DNA of 8,536 nucleotides, taken from positions 1 to 8,536 of the forward strand of contig JAGNOB010000049.1 of the NCBI GenBank assembly GCA_017990305.1, written 5' to 3'. How positions within the stretch are numbered: position 1 is the first letter of the stretch; every line of letters begins with the position of its first letter. The DNA comes from Leucobacter sp. (GTDB taxonomy: Bacteria > Actinomycetota > Actinomycetes > Actinomycetales > Microbacteriaceae). Positions 1 to 5,852 of this stretch are shown in pieces. Under the pieces are notes generated by a model. The model was not told the origin of the DNA. It worked only from the letters and a program-made list of their open reading frames with translations, and made no database searches. Position numbers and translations under genes: made by a program.

Positions 1-203
1 GACACCGGCAGCAGCGACGAGAAGAGCTCGTCAACGTCTGCCCGCGAGAGCACAACGAAGAGCAGCGCGGGCGATAGTACCCAGAACACCAGCTTGCTCA
101 ATACCCCTCGCGACTGGGCTTCGAGCACGCCAATTCGGCCGAGGATCCACCCGAGGAAGATGGCAAACCCCACAACGACAAAACCTGTCAGCGCGTCAAG
201 CAA
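1..203 (-). CDS. AEC-family transporter, N-terminal part (runs off the window)
   Basis: The minus strand encodes 67 N-terminal residues of a membrane protein, continuing past base 1. Two hydrophobic segments are visible, about residues 6-20 (GFVVVGFAIFLGWIL) and 36-52 (LSKLVFWVLSPALLFVV). They are separated by a short polar link with the family-like GRIGVLEAQSRGVLSKLVF pattern; the proline in the second segment and the following LSRAD are also typical. This matches the start of auxin-efflux-carrier/malate-permease type carriers (Mem_trans family), which move small organic acids or similar solutes across the cytoplasmic membrane. The substrate cannot be told from this fragment. I chose a TTG start at 203 because AAGAAGGG lies five bases upstream and no ATG or GTG fits the family N-terminus. 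It reads away from the neighbouring DUF2853 gene's terminator, so it likely has its own promoter. Confidence 0.8.
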   Translation of the reverse strand, partial: MLDALTGFVVVGFAIFLGWILGRIGVLEAQSRGVLSKLVFWVLSPALLFVVLSRADVDELFSSLLPV

Positions 204-208
204 CGGTG

Positions 209-216
209 CCCTTCTT
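209..216 (-). promoter_or_regulatory. Ribosome binding site of the AEC transporter gene
   Basis: The minus strand reads AAGAAGGG followed by CACCG and then TTG. The strong purine-rich match at normal spacing is what decides the unusual TTG start at 203. A TANNNT-type -10 candidate (TAAGCT, bases 239-234 on the minus strand) sits further upstream, but I see no convincing -35 box. Confidence 0.6.
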
Positions 217-270
217 GATGTGGATTTGGGGCCAGCTTACTCCCGACGCTCGCGCGCCCCACGCGCTACC

Positions 271-349
271 TAACCCCACACAGCCCCAATCCCTCACCCC
301 ACCCCCTTCACCACCCGACCCCTCATCACCCCAATCCCCTCACCACCCA
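271..349. repeat. C-rich low-complexity tract (G-rich on the minus strand)
   Basis: About 80 bases of the plus strand are almost free of G (only two) and hold around ten runs of three to five C. A short unit recurs: CCCCAATCCCTCACC at 284-298 and CCCCAATCCCCTCACC at 329-344. On the minus strand the tract is G-rich with many closely spaced G-runs, so it could form G-quadruplexes. It lies upstream of the AEC transporter gene. No credible coding frame runs through it; the open frames crossing it are proline-rich translations of the C-runs. Confidence 0.6.
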
Positions 350-438
350 CTCGCTGAGTCGATGTCCTTTCAGCGAGGTCATGGCTTTTCCACCGCCAAA
401 CAGGCATGACCTCGCTGAGGGCATGTCATTTCGCCAGG
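350..438. repeat. Intergenic repeat element: direct copies plus long inverted repeat
   Basis: Two imperfect direct copies, 350-378 and 411-438, share CTCGCTGAG, three variable bases, ATGTC, one variable base, TTTC, and a final AGG. The middle of the element is a perfect 14-bp inverted repeat: TCAGCGAGGTCATG at 370-383 and its complement at 405-418, with a 21-base spacer. In RNA the arms could extend outward to about 361 and 427 with some G-U pairs and mismatches. CTCGCTGA at 350-357 also pairs with TCAGCGAG at 370-377, so two alternative stem-loops are possible. No coding sense was found. The modular layout looks like a dispersed intergenic repeat rather than a single operator, but copy number elsewhere in the genome cannot be seen from here. 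Confidence 0.7.
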
Positions 439-510
439 CTGGGGGCGCCTGGGGCTGGGGCGCCTGGGCTGGGGGCACCTGGGGTGGGGTGCGGCTGGGG
501 CGGGGCGGGG
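439..510 (+). repeat. G-rich tandem repeat tract with quadruplex potential
   Basis: Three imperfect tandem units begin the tract: 439-454 (CTGGGGGCGCCTGGGG), 455-468 (a 14-base version) and 469-484 (one base changed). They are followed by a run of GGGG blocks up to 510. About ten runs of three or more G occur with short spacers, so the plus strand satisfies the usual G-quadruplex pattern several times over. The skew is opposite to the C-rich tract at 271-349, with the repeat element in between. Confidence 0.65.
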
Positions 511-530
511 CAGCACCCGAGCCGCACACA

Positions 531-564
531 AAAGCGGCGGGTGCACCATTGCACCCGCCGCTTT
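531..564 (-). terminator. Rho-independent terminator after the DUF2853 gene
   Basis: A perfect 15-bp stem, AAAGCGGCGGGTGCA at 531-545 and its complement at 550-564, closes a 4-base loop. On the minus strand the stem is followed by a short T-tract (TTTTGTGTG). It lies about 40 bases after the stop codon of the DUF2853 gene, which is read toward it. The U-tract is short, but the GC-rich stem is very stable. Confidence 0.85.
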
Positions 565-603
565 CACACGCGCAGAATCAGCCGCCAAAAGCAGCCGCCG
601 CAA

Positions 604-915
604 TCAGCCGCCGAAGACGCCAAGCTTTCCGTAGTGCTCAGCGAGGAGGTAGTACACCGTGAGGCGCTGCTTGTGTCCTGGCACCTTGTCGCCGACCGTC
701 GCGATTGCCTCGTCGATAGAGGCGTCGGAGTTCGTAACGCCGAGCTTGCCCTTCACGAAACTCTCGCGCACACGTGCAAGCTCAGCAGGGTCACTGTACG
801 AGACGAGTCGCGCGTCGGCGTTCGACAGGGCAAGAGCGTACGTCTTTTCCATCTCGGCGACGACGGCGTCGCTCGCGTCCGGTGCATACTTTTGAATGTC
901 TGTGAGAGCGCTCAT
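604..915 (-). CDS. DUF2853 family small protein
   Basis: This 103-residue protein has the length and layout of DUF2853. The N-terminus, SALTDIQKYAPDA, is helical. A central conserved block, YSDPAELARVRESFVKGKLG (about residues 40-59), follows. The C-terminal block, QRLTVYYLLAEHYGKLGVF, is the family's typical ending. It is soluble, with no signal peptide or membrane segment. The biochemical role of the family is not established to my knowledge, so no function is assigned. The ATG at 915 is supported by GGAAGGA nine or so bases upstream. The gene is single: a terminator follows it, and the preceding aminotransferase gene on the same strand has its own terminator. It therefore probably has its own promoter between 916 and 1009. 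Confidence 0.85.
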   Translation of the reverse strand: MSALTDIQKYAPDASDAVVAEMEKTYALALSNADARLVSYSDPAELARVRESFVKGKLGVTNSDASIDEAIATVGDKVPGHKQRLTVYYLLAEHYGKLGVFGG

Positions 916-936
916 AAGAACGGATCCTTCCTTGGA

Positions 937-942
937 AACCTA
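937..942 (-). promoter_or_regulatory. Candidate -10 box of the DUF2853 gene
   Basis: TAGGTT on the minus strand fits the actinobacterial TANNNT pattern. It would start transcription near base 930, giving a leader of about 15 bases that keeps the ribosome binding site. No clear -35 box is seen. A small CCCC/GGGG dyad (945-958) lies just upstream. Confidence 0.35.
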
Positions 943-1009
943 TCCCCCGTCTTTGGGGTTGCTTTCCCATTCTGACCCGGGTTTCAGAAAAGATACAGAG
1001 GAGAACGCA

Positions 1010-1043
1010 AGAGGGGCCTGGTTTCTGTGAACCAAGCCCCTCT
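1010..1043 (-). terminator. Terminator of the dehydrogenase-aminotransferase operon
   Basis: The arms at 1010-1023 and 1030-1043 pair over 14 positions with one mismatch (1018/1035), leaving a 6-base loop. The stem starts 11 bases after the aminotransferase stop codon. On the minus strand it is followed by TTGCGTTCTCC, a weak U-tract. The position directly after the operon and before the DUF2853 promoter region supports a terminator role. Confidence 0.75.
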
Positions 1044-1054
1044 GCGCACCGGAA

Positions 1055-2446
1055 TTACTTACCTGTGTAGTAGCTATCCGCAACGTCGAGCGCGGCATCA
1101 ATGATGTCAAGACCGCGAACGAGGTCTTCCTCACTGATGACGAGCGGCGGCGCGATCTGCAGACGGTTGCCCGCCGCGAACGGCCAGAGTCCCGCCGACT
1201 TGCAGGCCGCAACTACAGCGTTGAACGGCGCTGCGGCCTCGCCCGAAGCGTTGAACGGCACGAGCGGCTCGTGGGTCTCGCGATCCACGACGAGCTCGAG
1301 CGCCCAGAACAGCCCGGTGCCGCGGTACTCACCGACAGACTTGTGCTTCTCAGCGAACTCGCGCAGGCGCGGCTCGACGATTCGCGAGCCCAGGTCGCGC
1401 ACGCGCTCGATGATGCCCTCTTCTTCGAAAATGTCAAAGGTGGCAACGCCGGCAGCACAGGCGAGCGGGTGACCAGAGTAGGTGAGCCCGCCCGGGAAGG
1501 CGCGATCAACAAACGCGTTGTGCACGGCTTCCGAGACCACGACGCCGCCGAGCGGTACGTAGCCCGAGTTCACGCCCTTCGCGAAGGTCACGAGGTCGGG
1601 CTTCACGTCGAACGCCTGGTAGGCGAACCACTCACCGGTGCGACCGAAGCCGACCATGACCTCGTCGCAGATCATGAGGATGCCGTACTTGTCGCACAGC
1701 GCGCGCACGCCGGGCAGGTATCCGGGCGGCGGCACGAGCACACCGTTGGTGCCGGTGACGGTCTCGAGCACGATCGCTGCGATCGTGCTGGGGCCCTCGA
1801 GCTGGATCTGCTGCTCGAGGTGCGCGAGCGCACGCTCGGTCTCTTCCTCCGGCGTCGTCGCCCAGAAGGCGCTGCGGTAAAGGAAGGGGCCGAAGAAGTG
1901 CACGACCTCGCCGTCGATGACGTCGTTCGCCCAGCGGCGCGGCTCACCGGTCATGGTGATCGCGGTGCCTGTCGAGCCGTGGTACGAGCGGTAGCGCGAG
2001 AGGATCTTGCGCTTGCCGCTCGACTGGCGCGCCATGCGCACGGCGTACTCGATTGCCTCGGCGCCGCCGTTCGTGAAGAACACCGAGCGGGCACCCTCGA
2101 AGGAGTGCTCGACTATGCGCTTGGCGAGCTCGCCGCGCACGTCGTTCGCCATCGCGGGCTGGATCGTCGCGAGGCGACCGGCCTGCTCCTGGATAGCCTT
2201 CACAAGCCCGGGGTGCTGGTGTCCGAGGTTCAGGTTCACGAGCTGCGACGAGAAGTCGAGGAACTCGTTGCCGTCGTAGTCCCAGAAGGTCGCACCCTCG
2301 CCCTTGGCGATCGGCAGCGGGTTGATCGCGCCCTGTGCCGACCACGAGTGGAAGACGTAGTCGCGGTCGTTCGTGCGCACCTCGCGCTGGGCGTCGGTGT
2401 CGCCGAAGCTCTGCTCGGCGCCGTTGAGGTCGATGTAGTCAGCCAT
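1055..2446 (-). CDS. Class III omega-aminotransferase, likely beta-alanine/beta-amino acid:pyruvate type
   Basis: The 463-residue product is a complete fold-type I PLP aminotransferase. Visible motifs are NGGAEAIEYA (126-135, PLP phosphate loop), SYHGSTG (154-160, ring stacking), an acidic residue at E228 in VLETVTG, DEVMVGFGRTG (261-271, D261 binding the pyridine nitrogen), Lys290 in TFAKGVNSGY (Schiff-base lysine) and T322 in LTYSGHP. Family members move an omega- or beta-amino group to pyruvate or 2-oxoglutarate. Being second in an operon with a CoA-acylating semialdehyde dehydrogenase points to beta-alanine or 3-aminoisobutyrate as donor. GABA or taurine-type donors remain possible, since these subfamilies are hard to separate by eye. 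The ATG at 2446 has AAAGGAG ten bases upstream. A 32-bp gap separates it from the upstream dehydrogenase gene. It should act in the cytoplasm. Confidence 0.9.
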   Translation of the reverse strand: MADYIDLNGAEQSFGDTDAQREVRTNDRDYVFHSWSAQGAINPLPIAKGEGATFWDYDGNEFLDFSSQLVNLNLGHQHPGLVKAIQEQAGRLATIQPAMANDVRGELAKRIVEHSFEGARSVFFTNGGAEAIEYAVRMARQSSGKRKILSRYRSYHGSTGTAITMTGEPRRWANDVIDGEVVHFFGPFLYRSAFWATTPEEETERALAHLEQQIQLEGPSTIAAIVLETVTGTNGVLVPPPGYLPGVRALCDKYGILMICDEVMVGFGRTGEWFAYQAFDVKPDLVTFAKGVNSGYVPLGGVVVSEAVHNAFVDRAFPGGLTYSGHPLACAAGVATFDIFEEEGIIERVRDLGSRIVEPRLREFAEKHKSVGEYRGTGLFWALELVVDRETHEPLVPFNASGEAAAPFNAVVAACKSAGLWPFAAGNRLQIAPPLVISEEDLVRGLDIIDAALDVADSYYTGK

Positions 2447-2478
2447 GATCGTAATGCTCCTTTGCTCTTGCAGTGAGG

Positions 2479-3963
2479 TTAGCTGTTGCTCGGGAAGCCG
2501 AGGTCAACCTTCGACGGCTCAGCGTTCGGCCAGCGGGTCGTGACGACCTTCGAGCGGGTGTAGAAGTGGATCGACTCGGGGCCGTAGATGTGGGAGTCGC
2601 CGAAGAGCGAATCCTTCCAGCCGCCGAAGGAGAACGAGCCGACGGGCACGGGGATCGGCACGTTGATGCCGACCATTCCGGCCTCAACCTCGAACTCGAA
2701 CTGGCGTGCGACGCCGCCGTCGCGGGTGAAGATTGCGGTGCCGTTGCCGAACTGGTGGTCGTTGATGAGCTGCAGCCCATCCTCGTAGCTGTCGACGCGG
2801 ACGACCGCGAGGACCGGGCCGAAGATCTCGTCGCGGTAGACCTTGCTGTTCGTCTGCACGTGGTCGATGAGCGAGACGCCCGTGAAGAAGCCGCCGCCTG
2901 CGAACTCTGCCTCGCGACCGTCGACGACGACGGTTGCGCCCTCGGCTGCCGCGCCTGCGACGTACGACTCGACTCGGTCCTTCGCATCCTGCGTGATGAG
3001 CGGGCCCATCTCGGATGCGGGGTCGGTGCCGTCACCGATCTTGAGATCTGCCATGCGGTCAGCGATCTTCTGCACGAGTGCGTCGCCGACGTCACCGACT
3101 GCGACGACGACCGAGACCGCCATGCAACGCTCGCCTGCGGAGCCGTAAGCTGCCGACACCGCGGCGTCCGCAGTCATGTCGAGGTCTGCGTCTGGCATGA
3201 CGAGCATGTGGTTCTTTGCGCCGCCGAGCGCCTGCACACGCTTGCCGTTGCCAGCTGCGCGCTCGTAGATGTACTTCGCGATCGGGGTCGAGCCGACGAA
3301 GCTGATCGCCTTGACGTCGGGGCTGTCGAGAAGCGTGTCGACAGCGACCTTGTCGCCGTGGACAACGTTGAGCACGCCGTCGGGGAGGCCAGCTTCGCGG
3401 AAGAGGTCTGCGATGAACACCGATGCGGAGGGGTCACGCTCGGAAGGCTTGAGCACGACGGTGTTGCCGCACGCGATTGCCGAGGCGATCATCCATAGCG
3501 GCACCATGACGGGGAAGTTGAAGGGGGTGATGCAGGCGACGACACCGACCGGCTGCTTCACGGAGTGCACGTCGACGCCGGTCGAGACCTGCTCGTCGCG
3601 CTCGCCCTTGAGGAGGTGCAGCAGGCCTGAGGCGAACTCCACATTCTCGAGGCCGCGGGCGATCTCGCCTGCCGCGTCGGAGAGCACCTTGCCGTGCTCG
3701 CTCGTGACGATTGCCGCGAGCTCGGGCGTGCGCTGCTTGAGCAGCTGGCGAAGGTTGAAGAAGACGTCTGCGCGCTTGGTGAGGCTGGTCTTGCGCCACA
3801 TCGGCAGCGCAGCCTTGGCTGCTGCCACTGCCTGCTCGACGGTTGCGACCGATGCGATGCCGAGCTCGTGCTGCTGCTCGCCCGTTGCCGGGTTGAAAAT
3901 GGGCTGGGTCCGCTCTGCGGCCTCGATCTTCTCGCCGCCGATGACATGGGGGATGTGCGCCAT
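2479..3963 (-). CDS. mmsA: CoA-acylating methylmalonate/malonate-semialdehyde dehydrogenase
   Basis: The 494-residue protein is a full-length aldehyde dehydrogenase. It has an N149 oxyanion residue in TPFNFP, an NAD-binding core with VLKPSERDP and SFVGSTPIA, and catalytic Cys280 in GERCMAVS. The hydrolytic family's general-base glutamate (ELGGK) is replaced by ALGGAKNHMLVMPDAD, the signature of the CoA-acylating MmsA/IolA branch. It should oxidise methylmalonate semialdehyde to propionyl-CoA, or malonate semialdehyde to acetyl-CoA, releasing CO2 and NADH in the cytoplasm. It is the first gene of the operon, with the aminotransferase following 32 bp later. The frame is open far upstream, into the divergent regulator. 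I placed the start at ATG 3963 because the family N-terminus (IPHVIGGEKIEAAERTQPI) begins there and AGAGG lies about ten bases before it. Confidence 0.92.
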   Translation of the reverse strand: MAHIPHVIGGEKIEAAERTQPIFNPATGEQQHELGIASVATVEQAVAAAKAALPMWRKTSLTKRADVFFNLRQLLKQRTPELAAIVTSEHGKVLSDAAGEIARGLENVEFASGLLHLLKGERDEQVSTGVDVHSVKQPVGVVACITPFNFPVMVPLWMIASAIACGNTVVLKPSERDPSASVFIADLFREAGLPDGVLNVVHGDKVAVDTLLDSPDVKAISFVGSTPIAKYIYERAAGNGKRVQALGGAKNHMLVMPDADLDMTADAAVSAAYGSAGERCMAVSVVVAVGDVGDALVQKIADRMADLKIGDGTDPASEMGPLITQDAKDRVESYVAGAAAEGATVVVDGREAEFAGGGFFTGVSLIDHVQTNSKVYRDEIFGPVLAVVRVDSYEDGLQLINDHQFGNGTAIFTRDGGVARQFEFEVEAGMVGINVPIPVPVGSFSFGGWKDSLFGDSHIYGPESIHFYTRSKVVTTRWPNAEPSKVDLGFPSNS

Positions 3964-4005
3964 TGTTGCTCTACCTCTCGAGTTGCTGTATTCAAGCAAT
4001 ATGTT

Positions 4006-4021
4006 CGGGCTTCGATGCCCG
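4006..4021. promoter_or_regulatory. Candidate operator palindrome between mmsA and pucR-type gene
   Basis: CGGGCTTCGATGCCCG is a 16-base palindrome with one mismatched pair (14 of 16 positions symmetric). It sits 42 bases upstream of the mmsA start and 84 bases before the regulator start. Its position in the divergent intergenic region suits a binding site for the PucR-family protein. The true site is unknown, and no clear -35/-10 pair for mmsA is visible around it. Confidence 0.35.
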
Positions 4022-4045
4022 CGTTGTTCCCAGTATTTCAGTGGA

Positions 4046-4069
4046 GTTTGCTCGCGGCACCCGGCAAAC
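4046..4069. promoter_or_regulatory. Second dyad in the divergent intergenic region
   Basis: GTTTGC (4046-4051) and GCAAAC (4064-4069) form a perfect 6-bp inverted repeat with a 12-base spacer. It ends 36 bases before the regulator start codon, where a regulator could control its own gene or the divergent operon. The arms are short, so this could be chance. Confidence 0.3.
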
Positions 4070-4093
4070 CATCGCAACTTGTCGCGTTTTCCG

Positions 4094-4099
4094 TACACT
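4094..4099 (+). promoter_or_regulatory. -10 box of the PucR-family gene, leaderless arrangement
   Basis: TACACT matches the actinobacterial TANNNT -10 pattern and ends six bases before the GTG start at 4106. Transcription would then begin at or next to the start codon. There is no Shine-Dalgarno-like purine run upstream of the GTG, which agrees with a leaderless mRNA. No good -35 box is seen. Confidence 0.5.
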
Positions 4100-4105
4100 T
4101 TGTAT

Positions 4106-5785
4106 GTGAGCGAAACTCTTGAACCGTACCCGAGCATCAGCGACGTCCTCGGGATCGCCGAGCTCACCGCTGGCGCCCCCGAACTCGTAACGGGCGACAC
4201 AGGGCTCGAGCGGCGTGTGCGGTGGGCGCACGTCGTGGCAGGGCGCGAGGCACCGGCACTACTCGACGGGGGCGAACTCGTCCTCACGACCGGTGCGGGC
4301 TGGCCCGCAGGCCCCGGCGAGGCGGCCGAGCTCAACGCGCTCATGCGCACCCTCGTAGCGACCGACCCCGCAGGAATCGTGTTTGAGCTGGGCACCCACT
4401 TCGACGCGACGCCCCCAGCGCTGACCGAGGCGTGCGTGGCGCACGGCATCCCACTTATCGTGCTGCACCGCGTCGTCCGCTTCGTGCAGATCACCCAGCG
4501 CGTTCACCAGCGTGTGCTCGCGGCCCAAAACGAGGCCCTCGAAGCGCGCGCCGAGGTGCACGCGATGCTCACGGAGCTCGGTCTGAACCGCAGCCCGGTC
4601 GACTACGTCGTGGATCGTATCGCTGCGACACTCGGATCAGCGGTCGTGCTCGAGGACGCCGGCTACCGCGTGGTTGCCTGGTCAGGTGGCGACGCCTCAG
4701 TGCTCGATCACTGGGCAGCACCTGAACACCTGGTGCGCGGCGCGGCGCCAGAGCTGCCGGAGGGCGCGACCCGTGTCCCGGTCGAAGCGCAGGGAACGCG
4801 ATGGGGCTCACTCACCGCGCTTCCCGGCCCGCCCCACCCGGCGGGACGCGAAACGGTGCTCGAACTCGGGGCGTTTGCGCTCGCGCTCGCGCGGCTTGCC
4901 GACGCCGACGGCGACACCTGGCTTGACCTCGGTTCGAAGCGACTGTTTGACGCCGTGCTCTCAGGCCGCTTCACCGGAGAGCGCGAGCTTGCGAGCCAAC
5001 TTGCGGCGGGTGGGCTGCCGCTCGAGGGGCGTGTGTTGCTCGGCGCGACCCTCACGGGGACAGGTGATTTCGGCGCGCACGAGTCGCTCGAGGCTGCGAT
5101 CCTGCAGACGGCACTCCGCCGCGCCGTTGCCCCTGAGGCCCGCGTCGTGCTCGCGCCGGCACCCGAGGCGTTCGCGGGTCAGCGCACGCTTCTCGCGCTC
5201 GTCTCGTTCCCGCCAGACGACCCGCGCCTTGCTCCGGGGGCGACGCCGCAGCAACATCCGCTTGCGACCCGGCTCTCCCACGAGCTGAGCATGATGCTGC
5301 CTGAAACGACACCGCGGTCGTGGCGTGCGCACCTGAGCATCGGGGTAACCGCGACGAGGCCGCGCGCACTGATCTCCTCGCTCGAACGCGTCGCAGCGGT
5401 CGGGATCGCCCCGGGTGGCGCGCCCCAGGGCACCCGGAACGAACGGGTGACCGTGCAGCTCGCGGAGGAGCGGCCGCTGGCCTACCTGATTCGCGGGCTC
5501 GCAGGGGTACCAGAGCTGCAGGAATTCGCTGAGGCAATGCTCGATCCGCTGTTCGCACACGATCGCTCGAGCGGTACGGGCCACAGCGGCGACCTCGTGC
5601 TCGTGCTCGCCGCGTATCTCGCCTATCCGACGAACCGCTCGCTCGCCGCGCAGCAAGCACGGCTGTCTCGCTCCGTCTTCTACCAGCGCATCTCGCTCAT
5701 TGAGGAGCTCATCGGGGTGGATCTCGCGGATGGGGAGACTATTGCTGCGCTCACAGTCGCACTGCTGGCGCGCGGCGAGATGTAA
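4106..5785 (+). CDS. PucR-family transcriptional regulator
   Basis: The product is 559 residues with the PucR layout. An N-terminal PucR/PurC-like sensory domain (about 10-125) contains SISDVLGIAELTAG, the ERRVRWAHV block and LLDGGELVLTTG. A middle region (about 140-450), partly GGDEF-like, follows. The C-terminal HTH_30 domain (about 496-556) has RSLAAQQARLSRSVFYQRI and IEELIGVDLADGETIAAL. Family members sense catabolic substrates and usually activate adjacent degradation operons; one PucR-type protein, GabR of Corynebacterium glutamicum, activates GABA use genes. The divergent (methyl)malonate-semialdehyde dehydrogenase/aminotransferase operon is the natural target, which is inference. The open frame extends far upstream antisense to mmsA. 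GTG 4106 was chosen because homology begins at once after it and a -10 box sits just before. An in-frame TTG at 4100 is an alternative. Confidence 0.9.
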   Translation: MSETLEPYPSISDVLGIAELTAGAPELVTGDTGLERRVRWAHVVAGREAPALLDGGELVLTTGAGWPAGPGEAAELNALMRTLVATDPAGIVFELGTHFDATPPALTEACVAHGIPLIVLHRVVRFVQITQRVHQRVLAAQNEALEARAEVHAMLTELGLNRSPVDYVVDRIAATLGSAVVLEDAGYRVVAWSGGDASVLDHWAAPEHLVRGAAPELPEGATRVPVEAQGTRWGSLTALPGPPHPAGRETVLELGAFALALARLADADGDTWLDLGSKRLFDAVLSGRFTGERELASQLAAGGLPLEGRVLLGATLTGTGDFGAHESLEAAILQTALRRAVAPEARVVLAPAPEAFAGQRTLLALVSFPPDDPRLAPGATPQQHPLATRLSHELSMMLPETTPRSWRAHLSIGVTATRPRALISSLERVAAVGIAPGGAPQGTRNERVTVQLAEERPLAYLIRGLAGVPELQEFAEAMLDPLFAHDRSSGTGHSGDLVLVLAAYLAYPTNRSLAAQQARLSRSVFYQRISLIEELIGVDLADGETIAALTVALLARGEM

Positions 5786-5852
5786 CGTCGAACCCCTCAC
5801 CATACTCCGGGAGCCTCCCAGCGCACACACCATTGGTCGGCAGGATGGGGCC

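Noticed and set aside
439..510. Tandem G-rich units considered as a CRISPR-like array
   Set aside because: Units are 14-16 bases, contiguous and low-complexity, with no spacers and no cas genes nearby.
945..958. CCCC/GGGG hairpin upstream of the DUF2853 gene as an attenuator or riboswitch
   Set aside because: The stem is only four or five pairs with a 6-base loop and probably lies upstream of the transcription start.
406..975. A 189-codon plus-strand frame running through the G-rich tract and opposite DUF2853
   Set aside because: It begins in low-complexity repeat sequence, crosses the terminator hairpin and is antisense to a recognised family.
1271..2476. A 401-codon open frame on the plus strand, antisense to the aminotransferase gene
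   Set aside because: It overlaps a gene with complete family motifs, is rich in R, A, E and H as antisense frames in GC-rich DNA are, and matches no family I know.
2473..3498. A 341-codon plus-strand open frame antisense to mmsA
   Set aside because: Composition (many C, D, H, R) is that of a shadow frame; the opposite strand encodes a full aldehyde dehydrogenase.
3964..4494. Upstream extension of the mmsA frame
   Set aside because: The extension has no dehydrogenase similarity and crosses the divergent promoter and the regulator's N-terminal coding region; ATG 3963 with a ribosome binding site fits the family start.
5809..5819. GGGAGCCTCCC palindrome between the regulator and the trans-sulfuration gene as a terminator
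   Set aside because: The arms leave no room for a proper loop and no T-tract follows.
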